Origin: Actinomycetota bacterium
GTDB lineage: Bacteria > Actinomycetota > Acidimicrobiia > Acidimicrobiales > MedAcidi-G1
DNA length: 43,925 nucleotides
Assembly (NCBI GenBank): GCA_014381745.1
Contig: JACNLA010000029.1
Span: 11,783-55,707, forward strand
Direction of reading: 5' to 3'
Shown: piece by piece, positions 24,612-32,650 of the stretch
How positions within the stretch are numbered: position 1 is the first letter of the stretch
How the letters are laid out: the number at the start of each line of letters is the position of its first letter
The notes under the pieces: generated by a model
Told to the model about the DNA's origin: nothing
The model's database searches: none
What the model saw: the letters and a program-made list of their open reading frames with translations, nothing else
Made by a program: the position numbers and the translations under genes

Positions 24612-25211
24612 TCAGCGAAGGGATCCCCTGGCTGATCCGACCATTTCGGATCCGTCTCCTTCGGACACGAAACAGTGAACTCCCCTGAACTGGGCCTTCT
24701 CGTGTTCAAAGTCGGTCCGGCGGGGAACGAGGAAGCCGAGCTCCAGTTCTGACAGCTCATAGATGGTTCCGACGAAGTCGCTGAAGGCGTTGTAGCACTC
24801 GGCTGTAGCGAAGGCGTCCATCTCACGGTCGCCCGGCCAGGGCGCACCACGGCGGGCCGGATGGAGTGCGAGGTGGTAGATCTCGAACTGATGGGGCCCC
24901 TCGCAGGGCACCAGGGTGTCGATCTCAACGAGGCGATCTCCCTGGACCCACGAGTACTGGTTGAAGCAGGCGTCGCCGGCCAGGTCGTGGAGGTTCACCA
25001 CCTCACCAATCCAGTCAGGGGCATCCTCTTCGGCGAGCGTGGGCCTGACCTGGACCATCGTGGTGGTCGGGGTTGTCGACGATGTGGGCTCGGCCACAGG
25101 GCCGTCCGTGTCGGCACATGCGGCTGCCGTCAAGGTCATGACAACCAGCAGGGCAAGCGCCGATGCGGGTCGACGGCAGGTGAGGGGCATGCGGGAACCG
25201 TGGATATGCAC
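24612..25211 (-). CDS. Septum-formation-like lipoprotein
   Basis: 199 residues. A signal peptide ends in LTAAAC (lipid-attachable Cys), then a Thr/Pro linker. The mature domain with DACFNQYS, LVPCEGPHQFEIYHLA, ECYNAFSDFVGT and VHCFV matches the septum-formation domain family of actinobacteria, with paired Cys likely forming disulfides outside the membrane. GTG 25211 is preferred because TACCCT lies 6 nt upstream; ATG 25190 is an alternative. Molecular role unknown. Divergent from ccmA, first of a three-gene unit. Confidence 0.72.
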   Translation of the reverse strand: MHIHGSRMPLTCRRPASALALLVVMTLTAAACADTDGPVAEPTSSTTPTTTMVQVRPTLAEEDAPDWIGEVVNLHDLAGDACFNQYSWVQGDRLVEIDTLVPCEGPHQFEIYHLALHPARRGAPWPGDREMDAFATAECYNAFSDFVGTIYELSELELGFLVPRRTDFEHEKAQFRGVHCFVSEGDGSEMVGSARGSLR

Positions 25212-25217
25212 GGGTTC

Positions 25218-25223
25218 AGGGTA
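25218..25223 (-). promoter_or_regulatory. Putative -10 box of leaderless promoter (lipoprotein operon)
   Basis: TACCCT ends 6 nt before GTG 25211. It is 18 bp from the divergent ccmA box. Confidence 0.45.
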
Positions 25224-25241
25224 GGGGAGTCGGTCCACCGG

Positions 25242-25247
25242 TACCGT
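25242..25247 (+). promoter_or_regulatory. Putative -10 box of leaderless promoter (ccm operon)
   Basis: TACCGT ends 6 nt before GTG 25254, the first codon of ccmA. Confidence 0.5.
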
Positions 25248-25253
25248 GGCGGC

Positions 25254-25964
25254 GTGTCGGTGGTCGAACTACGGGGAGCCGTGGCGCTCCTGGGGCGCTT
25301 TCCTGCCCTCTCAGGGATCGACCTGTCCGTTGACGCCGGAGAGACAGTGCTCATCCAGGGCCCCAACGGTGCTGGAAAGACGACCCTCCTTCAGTTATGT
25401 GCCGGCCTCCTACGGCCCGCCGATGGCGCAGCGGTGGTGCTCGGCCATGATCTGAACGTCGAACGCCGGGCTGTGCGCCGCAGGGTGGGCCTGCTAGGCC
25501 ACGCCACGGGCCTCTACGGCGATCTCACCGTCGCCGAGAACATCGCCTTCTGGGCTAGGGCGGCAGGCCTGACCGGGTCCGAAGCCAAGTCACGGGCGGC
25601 AACTGCCGCAGGGCTGATGGGGATCGACGACCGCCTTCTTTCCCGCAGCGTGAACGTCCTCTCGGCGGGCCAGCGCCGCAGGACCTCGATTGCCGCCCTT
25701 GCCGTCCGTCGTCCCGAGCTGTGGCTGCTCGACGAGCCACACGCAGGCCTGGACCAGGCCGGGCGGGATGCCGTCGACTCGCTCATTCGGGATGCTGCAG
25801 CTGCCGGTGCAACCGTCCTGGTTTCTTCCCACGAGTTGGAGCGGGTCAGGTCCCTCTCGCCCCGCATTGTGACGGTTGCCGCCGGCATGGTGGTCGGCGA
25901 CACCTCGGCTGGCGAACACGGTGCCGCCGGTAAGGACACGACCGGTGGTGGAATCGATGCGTGA
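25254..25964 (+). CDS. ccmA: CcmA, ATPase of the heme-handling ABC complex
   Basis: 236 residues: Walker A QGPNGAGKTT (about 36-45), Q-loop region, signature LSAGQRRR and Walker B LWLLDEPHAGLD. LSAGQ instead of LSGGQ is usual in CcmA. With CcmB and CcmC it drives release of heme-loaded CcmE in System I cytochrome c maturation. GTG 25254 is chosen because the domain starts directly (VVELRGAVALLG) and a -10-like box lies 6 nt upstream; upstream frame is antisense to the lipoprotein gene. Confidence 0.88.
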   Translation: MSVVELRGAVALLGRFPALSGIDLSVDAGETVLIQGPNGAGKTTLLQLCAGLLRPADGAAVVLGHDLNVERRAVRRRVGLLGHATGLYGDLTVAENIAFWARAAGLTGSEAKSRAATAAGLMGIDDRLLSRSVNVLSAGQRRRTSIAALAVRRPELWLLDEPHAGLDQAGRDAVDSLIRDAAAAGATVLVSSHELERVRSLSPRIVTVAAGMVVGDTSAGEHGAAGKDTTGGGIDA

Positions 25965-26631
25965 GATGTTCTCCGATGCACGCCTGGTCGCCACCAAGGA
26001 CCTTCGAATCGAGGCGCGGTCCCGGGTGCTGGTCAACCAGGTGGCACCGTTCGCCCTCCTCGTGCTGGTGCTGTTCGGATTTGCCCTGGACGCCGACCAG
26101 CGCACCCTGCGGACCTTCGCACCAGGGCTCTTCTGGGTGACGGTGCTGCTCGCAGCACTGCTGGCCGTTGCCCGCTCTGCTTCGGTGGAACACTCCGACG
26201 ACGCTCACTCAGGACTGCGCCTATCGGGAATGTCGCCATCCTCGATCTTCCTCGGCAAGGCAGCAGCCGTGTTCGTCCAGTTGATGGTGCTTGAGGTCCT
26301 GTTGACCCTCGGGATAGTGGTGCTCTACGGCTCAGAGATCGACGATCCGGTGCTGATGTCTCTGACGGCTGTTGCCGCTGCCGTGGCGGTTGCCACCATG
26401 GGTACCCTCTACGCAGCGCTGGCCTCGGGGCTCGGGGCCCGGGAGACCCTCCTCCCGATCCTGTTGCTTCCGGTGCTTGCGCCGGTGCTAATCGGTGCCA
26501 CCCGGGCGTTTGACGACGCGCTTGGTGCTGCGGCCGTCGACGGCTGGGCCTGGCTGGGCCTGTTGGCCGTGTTCGGTCTGGTTGCCACCGTGCTGGGCGC
26601 CCTTGCGCACGGCGCAATGATCGAGGACTGA
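25957..26631 (+). CDS. ccmB: CcmB, heme exporter permease
   Basis: 224 residues with six hydrophobic helices; the DLRIEARSRVLVNQVAPFALLVLVLFGFA start and the FWVTVLLAALLAVARS block are typical of CcmB. It is the membrane partner of CcmA. ATG 25957 overlaps the ccmA stop by 8 nt. Confidence 0.9.
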   Translation: MREMFSDARLVATKDLRIEARSRVLVNQVAPFALLVLVLFGFALDADQRTLRTFAPGLFWVTVLLAALLAVARSASVEHSDDAHSGLRLSGMSPSSIFLGKAAAVFVQLMVLEVLLTLGIVVLYGSEIDDPVLMSLTAVAAAVAVATMGTLYAALASGLGARETLLPILLLPVLAPVLIGATRAFDDALGAAAVDGWAWLGLLAVFGLVATVLGALAHGAMIED

Positions 26632-26664
26632 CGTAGGGCCGAGGGACAGGAGACAGAGATCCAG

Positions 26665-27465
26665 ATGGCCGATCGGAACACATCGACTTCGTCGTCAGGT
26701 TCGCGACTGCTGGGCGTCACCACCTTGGTCGGGCTGGTGGGTCTGCTCCTGTTCGCCTTTGTACTAACAGAACCTGACGTGAGGTTGCACCCCACGACCG
26801 GCGAGGAGTTTGGCCAGTTCGACGCGGTGAGGCTTCTCTACCTTCACGTGCCGATGGCGGTTCTCACCTACGTCGCATTTCTGACCTGTGCCGTCGCCAG
26901 CGCCACCTATCTGGTGAAACGCGGTCCCTGGTGGGATGTCACCGCCCATGCATCAGCCGAGGTGGGCACGGTGTTTTGCGGCCTTGTTCTTGTCACCGGT
27001 TCGATCTGGGGTCGTCCGGTGTGGAACACCTGGTGGGAGTGGGGTGACGTCCGGTTGATGACCACGCTCGTGTTGTTCCTGCTGTTCACCGGGTATCTGG
27101 CCCTGCGCAGAACGGCGGCCGACCCACAGCGACAGGCCCGGAGGGCGGCCATTGTCGCTCTTGTGGCGGTGCTCGACATTCCCCTCATCAACCGGTCGGT
27201 CGAATGGTGGGAGAACCGAACGCTCCACCAGCAGTCCACCCTCGCCGAGCTGAAGATCGAGGACCTCACCCTGTTCACCCTGATGCTGGGCTTTGTGGTG
27301 TTTGGCATGGTGTTCGCCTGGCTGATGCTGCACCGCTTCCGGGTGGGTTGGCTGGAACAGGCGCTTGCCCGCTATGAGGTTGAAACCGCCATTGCCGAGA
27401 GGCACGCCGAGATCGAGACCCTCGACCTCGACGCCGCTGTAGGTGAGACCGGAGGCGGAACATGA
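26665..27465 (+). CDS. ccmC: CcmC, heme-delivery membrane protein
   Basis: 266 residues with six membrane helices. The two heme-ligand histidines are visible: His61 in LYLHVPMAV and His188 in the WWENRTLHQQ segment. Between them lies the tryptophan-rich heme-handling loop WGRPVWNTWWEWGDVRL (115-131), which has one extra residue compared with the WWVWDARL form I know from proteobacterial CcmC. CcmC attaches heme to CcmE outside the membrane. Ends in ATGA, overlapping ccmD. Confidence 0.92.
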   Translation: MADRNTSTSSSGSRLLGVTTLVGLVGLLLFAFVLTEPDVRLHPTTGEEFGQFDAVRLLYLHVPMAVLTYVAFLTCAVASATYLVKRGPWWDVTAHASAEVGTVFCGLVLVTGSIWGRPVWNTWWEWGDVRLMTTLVLFLLFTGYLALRRTAADPQRQARRAAIVALVAVLDIPLINRSVEWWENRTLHQQSTLAELKIEDLTLFTLMLGFVVFGMVFAWLMLHRFRVGWLEQALARYEVETAIAERHAEIETLDLDAAVGETGGGT

Positions 27466-27623
27466 CCCACCTCGGATACCTGGTGGCCGGCTGGGGGATC
27501 GCCCTGTTTGTCCTGGGAATGTACGGGTACCGCATCGTGCGACGGGGGCGCCTGTTGGCAGCCTCGGTGCCAGAGGACCAGCAGCGCTGGTTGACCTCGT
27601 CAGGAGATGACGGCAGTGGTTGA
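27462..27623 (+). CDS. ccmD: CcmD-like small membrane protein
   Basis: 53 residues. One N-terminal membrane helix (LGYLVAGWGIALFVLGMYGYRIV) followed by a basic RRGRLL and a polar tail matches the architecture of CcmD, which holds CcmE in the CcmABCD complex. Sequence alone is too short for certainty, but position between ccmC (4-nt ATGA overlap) and ccmE is exactly as expected. Overlaps ccmE by 17 nt if ccmE starts at 27607. Confidence 0.8.
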   Translation: MTHLGYLVAGWGIALFVLGMYGYRIVRRGRLLAASVPEDQQRWLTSSGDDGSG

Positions 27624-28161
27624 GGACATGGACGAGGAATCAGGCGAGGCCGGCCCGCTGGACCTGACCCCGTCGGCTTCACGACCGCAGCAACGTCCCA
27701 GGCGGCCGATGTCGATCGTGGTTCTCCTGGTGGTTGTGGCCGCCGTGGTGTTCGTGCTGCTCCGCACCCTCGGTGACGCCTCGCTGTTCTTCTACGAGGT
27801 TGACGAGGCCGTGGCCGCCAGGTCCGAGCTCGGAGCCGAACGCTTCCGGGTGGTGGGCACCCCACAGCCCGGGCTGGTAGAGACCCGGCTCGACGGTCAG
27901 GCAGCAGTGGTGTTCACGCTCTGTGTGGCCGACGTGCTTGCCGATGTGGCCCATCTTGGCGACCCGGCAGAACTGTTCCAACCCGGTGTGCCCGTGGTCC
28001 TCCAGGGTTCCTGGGTGGCTGGCGACCCTCCCGGGCTGCACGGCCTTCCGTTCGCTGCGGGCGATGGCTGGTACCTGCGTACCGACCACATGGTCGTCAA
28101 GCACGACAACGACTACCGGGGAGATGAGGCCGAGTTGGAGTCATGCGGGGCTGGCTCGTGA
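27607..28161 (+). CDS. ccmE: CcmE, periplasmic-side heme chaperone
   Basis: 184 residues: an unusually long polar N-terminus (1-33), one membrane anchor (about 35-53) and a beta-barrel domain. The covalent heme site is present as His166 with Tyr170 (VKHDNDY), the classical HXXXY form and not the CXXXY variant. Start is uncertain: ATG 27607 sits directly after GGAG, GTG 27616 has that GGAG at a normal 9-nt spacing, and ATG 27628 is also possible. Confidence 0.88.
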   Translation: MTAVVEDMDEESGEAGPLDLTPSASRPQQRPRRPMSIVVLLVVVAAVVFVLLRTLGDASLFFYEVDEAVAARSELGAERFRVVGTPQPGLVETRLDGQAAVVFTLCVADVLADVAHLGDPAELFQPGVPVVLQGSWVAGDPPGLHGLPFAAGDGWYLRTDHMVVKHDNDYRGDEAELESCGAGS

Positions 28162-28189
28162 CCGACCGGTCCGGGACTTCGGCGATCCG

Positions 28190-30154
28190 TTGAACGCCAC
28201 GCTCGGAACGGGGTTCGTTGCCCTAGGTCTGGCTGCCTCCGTCATGGGGGTGTCGAGCATCTCCTACGGTCTGCTGACGCGGAACCGGCGCCTCGTGGAG
28301 CTGTCCCGCAACCTCGTGATCCTGGTGGGTGTAGCCGCCGTCGGCCAGTTCGCCGTGATGGAGCGAGCGCTCATTACCCGTGACTTCACGGTCGCGTTCG
28401 TCGCCGAGCACGGTAGCCATCGCACCCCTGCCCTGTTCAACGTGGCAACCCTCTGGTCGGCTCTTGAGGGCTCGATCCTGTTGTGGGTGCTGATCCTGGC
28501 CGGTTACGTGGTTGCGGTTGCCTGGCGCTTCAGGGGCCGTCTCGCTGACCCGATGGTGGCGTGGGCCCTCCTCGTCTTGTTCATGGTCTGCACCTTCTTC
28601 TTTCTTCTGTTGGCAGGACCGGCGTTTCCGTTCACCCGGTTCGAGCCATGGGCCGGTTACGACGGGCCAGGGCCCAACCCGCTGCTCCAGAACCACGTTC
28701 TCATGGCATTTCACCCGCCGGTCCTCTACCTGGGTTATGTCGGGTTCACGGTTCCGTTCGCCTTTGCCATCGGTGCCTTGGCTACCGGCCGGATGGGAGA
28801 GGGGTGGCTCGTCAGCACCCGCCGGTGGACGCTGCTGGCATGGGGATCCCTGACCGTCGGGATCGTGCTGGGGGCCTGGTGGTCCTATGAGGTGCTCGGC
28901 TGGGGCGGGTACTGGGCGTGGGATCCGGTCGAGAACGCCTCGTTCCTTCCGTGGCTGACCGGTACGGCATTTCTTCATTCGGTGATGGTCCAGGAGAGGA
29001 GGGGAATGCTGAGGGTCTGGAACCTCTCGCTCCTGAGTGCCACCTTTTCCCTCACCATCCTCGGAACGTTTATCACCAGGTCCGGTGTTCTCGACTCGGT
29101 TCACGCCTTCACAGAGTCTGGTATCGGGCCCATGTTCCTGGCCTTTTTTGCACTGGTCGTTGCCGCCACGGTGGGTCTCATCGCCTGGCGGGGCGACGAC
29201 CTCCGCAGGGGTGGCGAGATCGACGCCCCGCTGTCACGAACAGGGGCGTTCCTTGCCAACAACCTGCTGTTCGGGGCGTTCGCCTTCGTGGTTCTGTTGG
29301 GAACGGTGTTCCCTCTCCTGATCGAGGCTGCCAACGGAAGCCGTATTTCGGTGGGGAACCCCTACTTCGAGCGAATGACCATGCCCATTGGGTTCGCCCT
29401 GTTGTTCCTCATGGCCGTCGCACCTGCGCTGCCGTGGGGAAGGGCCGGGGTCGAGCTCTTGTCGAGGAGGCTCATGTGGCCGGCTCTGGTTGGGGTGGGT
29501 TCGATGGTGGTCGCCGTCCTGGCAGGCAGCCGCGGTTGGGCGCCAACCCTGGCGGTGGGTCTGGGGGGTTTCGCCGTGGCGGGAGCCGTCAGGCAGCTGC
29601 TCCTTGCAGTCCGGGCGCGCGGTCCGCGTGGCCTCTTGGGGCGTTCAAGTGGCGGCATGGTCGTACATGTTGGTGTGGCGATCGTGGCCGTCGCATTCGC
29701 CTGTTCCTCTTCGTTCCTACGACAGGCCGAGTTCAGCTTCGATGAGGTGGGCGACAGGGCCTCGATAGCCGGACACACGCTGGTGTTTGAAGGCCTCGAG
29801 TCGGTGGAGCTGTCTGAGAAGAACGAGGTCCGGGTGTCCGTGCTGGTCGACGGTGAACTCCACAAACCTGCAATAAGCACGTTCCCGTTCGGCGGGCAGA
29901 CCATCGGTACCCCTGCAACGCGTTCATCGATCTGGGACGACGTCCAGCTGGCGGTTCTGGCGGTGCCCGAGGGGTCGGGTTCCACGATCGTGAGGGTCAC
30001 GGTGCAACCGCTGGTGTGGTGGCTGTGGTTCGGCGGCGGGGTGATGGCACTCGGAACGCTCATGGCGGCGGTACCGGGCCGTGCTCGGAACGAAGATGTG
30101 GAGAACGACGGCACCGTCGCCGAAAGGTCTGGCATAACCGGGGTGGCGAGTTGA
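28190..30154 (+). CDS. ccmF: CcmF, cytochrome c heme lyase subunit
   Basis: A 654-residue membrane protein with about 14-15 helices. The WWD heme-handling loop is clear (GWGGYWAWDPVENASFLPWL), as are HPPVLYLGYVGFTVPFAFA and TRSGVLDSVHAF. CcmF transfers heme from CcmE to the apocytochrome with CcmH. TTG 28190 gives the family N-terminus (LNATLGTGFVALGL, like MNxxLG) at normal length; the frame upstream overlaps ccmE and is not coding. Ends in TTGA, overlapping the next gene. Confidence 0.92.
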   Translation: MNATLGTGFVALGLAASVMGVSSISYGLLTRNRRLVELSRNLVILVGVAAVGQFAVMERALITRDFTVAFVAEHGSHRTPALFNVATLWSALEGSILLWVLILAGYVVAVAWRFRGRLADPMVAWALLVLFMVCTFFFLLLAGPAFPFTRFEPWAGYDGPGPNPLLQNHVLMAFHPPVLYLGYVGFTVPFAFAIGALATGRMGEGWLVSTRRWTLLAWGSLTVGIVLGAWWSYEVLGWGGYWAWDPVENASFLPWLTGTAFLHSVMVQERRGMLRVWNLSLLSATFSLTILGTFITRSGVLDSVHAFTESGIGPMFLAFFALVVAATVGLIAWRGDDLRRGGEIDAPLSRTGAFLANNLLFGAFAFVVLLGTVFPLLIEAANGSRISVGNPYFERMTMPIGFALLFLMAVAPALPWGRAGVELLSRRLMWPALVGVGSMVVAVLAGSRGWAPTLAVGLGGFAVAGAVRQLLLAVRARGPRGLLGRSSGGMVVHVGVAIVAVAFACSSSFLRQAEFSFDEVGDRASIAGHTLVFEGLESVELSEKNEVRVSVLVDGELHKPAISTFPFGGQTIGTPATRSSIWDDVQLAVLAVPEGSGSTIVRVTVQPLVWWLWFGGGVMALGTLMAAVPGRARNEDVENDGTVAERSGITGVAS

Positions 30155-30684
30155 GCCCGGTGCGGGCGGCTGCCATCGGCGTGGGCCTGTTGGGAGCAGT
30201 GCTCGTGGGTGTGCTGGCAACCCGTGACGCTGGACCCACCCGCGTAAGCATGCACCTCGTCGGTCAGGTGGCGCCTCCGATCATCGGTACCACGGTCGAC
30301 GACGAGGCTTGGAGCCTGGACGACCAGCGGGGCCGCTTCGTTGTCGTCAACTTCTTCTCCACCACCTGTGTGCCATGTATCAGGGAGCATCCCGAGCTTG
30401 TGGCTTTCGCCGAGGCACACGCCGAGGCCGACGACGTACGGATCGTAAGTGTGGCGTTCGATGACCGGGCATCGGCGGTCGAGACGTTCTTCAGGGAGAA
30501 CGGTGGGGGCTGGCCGGTGCTGGCCGAAGAAACCGACCAGATTGCCGTCGACTGGGGCGTGGTGGCTGTACCAGAGTCGTATCTCGTCAGTCCTTCGGGC
30601 CACGTTGCCGCCAAGGTGGTGGGCGGTGTAGAGCGAGAGGACCTCGAGGAACTGCTTGCCGCCGCCAAGAGGTCCATCGAATGA
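30151..30684 (+). CDS. ccmG: TlpA/CcmG-type membrane-anchored thioredoxin
   Basis: 177 residues: N-terminal membrane anchor (about 5-23) and a TlpA-like redoxin domain with the active site Cys73-Val-Pro-Cys76 in FFSTTCVPCIREHPEL and a cis-Pro in AVPESYLV. It would keep the cytochrome CXXCH cysteines reduced, the CcmG/DsbE task. TTG 30151 overlaps the ccmF stop by 4 nt; GTG 30160 is an alternative. Overlaps the next gene by 4 nt. Confidence 0.88.
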   Translation: MSPVRAAAIGVGLLGAVLVGVLATRDAGPTRVSMHLVGQVAPPIIGTTVDDEAWSLDDQRGRFVVVNFFSTTCVPCIREHPELVAFAEAHAEADDVRIVSVAFDDRASAVETFFRENGGGWPVLAEETDQIAVDWGVVAVPESYLVSPSGHVAAKVVGGVEREDLEELLAAAKRSIE

Positions 30685-31901
30685 AGAGGCGTGCGGCCTG
30701 GCTCCTGATCATCCTGGCTGCGACAGGCGCCCTGATGGTTGCCGAGACGGCGGACCGGCCGGCGTTGACCAATGCCGACAGGGTGCACGATCTGGCCGAG
30801 GACTTCGCCTGCCCCGTCTGTCAGGGACAGTCCATCGCCGAGTCCGACGCACCTGTGGCTCGGACCATCCGGGCGACGATCGTGAGGATGGTCGATGACG
30901 GAGCCACCGATGCCGAGGTTCGCGATCTGCTGGTGGCCAGCTTCGGAGAGGACATCGACTACTCGCCGAGCGGACGTGGCCTGACGGGTCTGGTCTGGGT
31001 GCTTCCCGTACTGGTGGTCGCCGCAGCGGCTACGGGTCTCTGGCTGGCTGTCCAGCGGTGGCAGGGAGGCTCGACACGAGGTCGACCCGGTGGCGGCCGC
31101 CCACTGGTGCTGGCCGGGGTTGTGGTGGTCGTGATCCTGGCGGTGGTGCTCATGACGCGTTCTACAGCGGGTCGGGGAAGTAGTGGCTTGACGTCGGGAG
31201 ACATCAGGTTGTCTACCCGGACGCTGCTCATCGAGGCAGGTGTGGCACCGCCGGCCGAGGCCATCCAGCTCTACGGTGAGGTGCTCGAGATCCAGCCATC
31301 CAACGTTGAGGCACTCGCCTATCGGGGCTGGGCCCTATGGCGCAGCGGCCAGGCAGAACAGGCCCGGTCCGATCTGGACGCCGCAATCGACCTGGATCCT
31401 GCGTATCCCGATGCGCGTGTTTTTCGGGCCTCGCAGCGGTTCTCCGACGACGACACAGTCGGCGCCGCAGCCGATCTTGTGGTGCTCGACGGCTTAGATG
31501 CGGCACCCATCGTTGGTGACTTGGTCGCCCAGAGCCACCTGAGAGAGCGCGTGGCAGGGGGCCTCGCCAGAAGCGGGGAGATCCTGGCTGCGCTCGAGTT
31601 GCTCGACTCGGGCCTGGATGCAACCCCTGGATCTGCCTCACTGCTGGCGGAGAGAGGCTGGCTTCTGGCAGGAACCGGAGAGCTGCAGCTTGTCGAGTTG
31701 AGCCTCGTGTCCCTGGATGAGGCCGTCAGGATCGAGCCGGACAACCCCTGGGCACTCGGATACAGGGCTCTTGTGAACAGCGTGCTGTTGGACCGTCAGG
31801 AACTGGCCCTGGTAGATGCCGAAGCGTTCTTTGCCCTGTCCCAGAGGCCGACCGGCCTTGCTGACCTGCTGGTTGCCGAGGGGCTGGGCCCCGCCGGCTA
31901 G
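30681..31901 (+). CDS. ccmH: CcmH-CcmI fusion protein
   Basis: 406 residues. Residues 1-127 are a CcmH domain: signal/anchor, the redox pair Cys44-Pro-Val-Cys47 in FACPVCQGQSIAES, and a C-terminal membrane helix (about 100-127). Residues about 140-162 are another helix, and residues about 195-395 are TPR-like repeats as in CcmI (YGEVLEIQPSNVEALAYRGWAL, AIDLDPAYPDAR, AVRIEPDNPWALGYRAL). CcmI holds the apocytochrome and CcmH resolves its disulfide, so fusion joins substrate holding and reduction. Last gene of the operon. Confidence 0.88.
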   Translation: MKRRAAWLLIILAATGALMVAETADRPALTNADRVHDLAEDFACPVCQGQSIAESDAPVARTIRATIVRMVDDGATDAEVRDLLVASFGEDIDYSPSGRGLTGLVWVLPVLVVAAAATGLWLAVQRWQGGSTRGRPGGGRPLVLAGVVVVVILAVVLMTRSTAGRGSSGLTSGDIRLSTRTLLIEAGVAPPAEAIQLYGEVLEIQPSNVEALAYRGWALWRSGQAEQARSDLDAAIDLDPAYPDARVFRASQRFSDDDTVGAAADLVVLDGLDAAPIVGDLVAQSHLRERVAGGLARSGEILAALELLDSGLDATPGSASLLAERGWLLAGTGELQLVELSLVSLDEAVRIEPDNPWALGYRALVNSVLLDRQELALVDAEAFFALSQRPTGLADLLVAEGLGPAG

Positions 31902-31918
31902 ACGGCTAGCGAGGCCCG

Positions 31919-32638
31919 TCAGGTGGTGACGTCTGTAATGCAGACGGTGTCGCCCATGGGGAGCGATGAGCTCAGGTCGGTGGTGGCCTCGCCGTAGAGG
32001 GCAGCCAGCATCCCCCTCACGAGACCCCGGTCCACCGCGCAGATGACCGGGTATTCGATGGGTGCGCCGCCGAAGGGGCAGTGCTCGGAAACGATGCGAA
32101 GCTGGTCTCCGTCGGCCCTCACTGCCCGGGCTGCGAATCCGTGTGCCGTGAGGGCGTCGGCCACCACCTGCATCGCCGACCTGAACGACCGCTGGATGTC
32201 CTCGGGCCCGATGGATTCGGCCATGGAGCGTCCTACCTCTGCTCCGACCTCCTCGGCCATCTCTTCTGCCTGACCCGCAGGGAGCATCGCAAGGGCGCGG
32301 CCCAGCATGCTGATGAGCAGGTCATCACGGGGAATCGGCAACTCCAGAGGGGCTGACGGGTTGGTCGCCCTGTAGTGCTTGGATGGCCGGCCGGCAGATG
32401 CACCCTCGAGGTGCTCGACTGAGATCTCCAGATAGCCGCCGGCTGCCAGCTTGTCGAGATGGTGGCGGGCGACGTTGGGGTGCAGGTCGAATCGTTCGGC
32501 AGCCTCGGTGGCAGTAGCCCCACTGGCGCGCTCGCGGGCGAAGAGGAAAATGTCGCGCCTCGTCGGATCGCCGAAGGCACCGGTGATAGCGGTGACTGCC
32601 GAAGCGAACTCGGTTGGCGTGAGGGGTGCCCCATCCAC
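31919..32638 (-). CDS. SufR-like iron-sulfur-type transcriptional regulator
   Basis: 239 residues. An ArsR/DeoR-type winged helix at about 14-75 (FGDPTRRDIFLFARERASGATATEAAERFDLHPNVARHHLDKLAAGGYL) is followed by a C-terminal domain with Cys187 and Cys200 (CPFGGAPIEYPVIC, C-X12-C) and Cys233. This spacing resembles SufR, the Fe-S-cluster-binding repressor of suf genes. The divergent neighbour is an Mrp-type Fe-S carrier ATPase, which fits. GTG 32638 has a -10-like box 6 nt upstream. No suf operon is in the window. Confidence 0.78.
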   Translation of the reverse strand: MDGAPLTPTEFASAVTAITGAFGDPTRRDIFLFARERASGATATEAAERFDLHPNVARHHLDKLAAGGYLEISVEHLEGASAGRPSKHYRATNPSAPLELPIPRDDLLISMLGRALAMLPAGQAEEMAEEVGAEVGRSMAESIGPEDIQRSFRSAMQVVADALTAHGFAARAVRADGDQLRIVSEHCPFGGAPIEYPVICAVDRGLVRGMLAALYGEATTDLSSSLPMGDTVCITDVTT

Positions 32639-32644
32639 ATCGCT

Positions 32645-32650
32645 AGCCTA
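32645..32650 (-). promoter_or_regulatory. Putative -10 box of leaderless promoter (SufR-like gene)
   Basis: TAGGCT ends 6 nt before GTG 32638, in the 91-bp divergent gap to mrp. Confidence 0.5.

Noticed and set aside
24861-25253. Upstream extension of ccmA by 131 codons
   Set aside because: It is antisense to the lipoprotein gene, lacks ABC-domain similarity, and ccmA has its own -10 box and start at 25254.
27923-28189. Upstream extension of ccmF by 89 codons
   Set aside because: It lies in another frame of ccmE, is unconserved in composition, and CcmF reaches normal length from TTG 28190.
29362-30603. Long minus-strand reading frame of 413 codons opposite ccmF and the thioredoxin gene
   Set aside because: The plus strand encodes clear family members there; long antisense frames are expected in GC-rich coding DNA.
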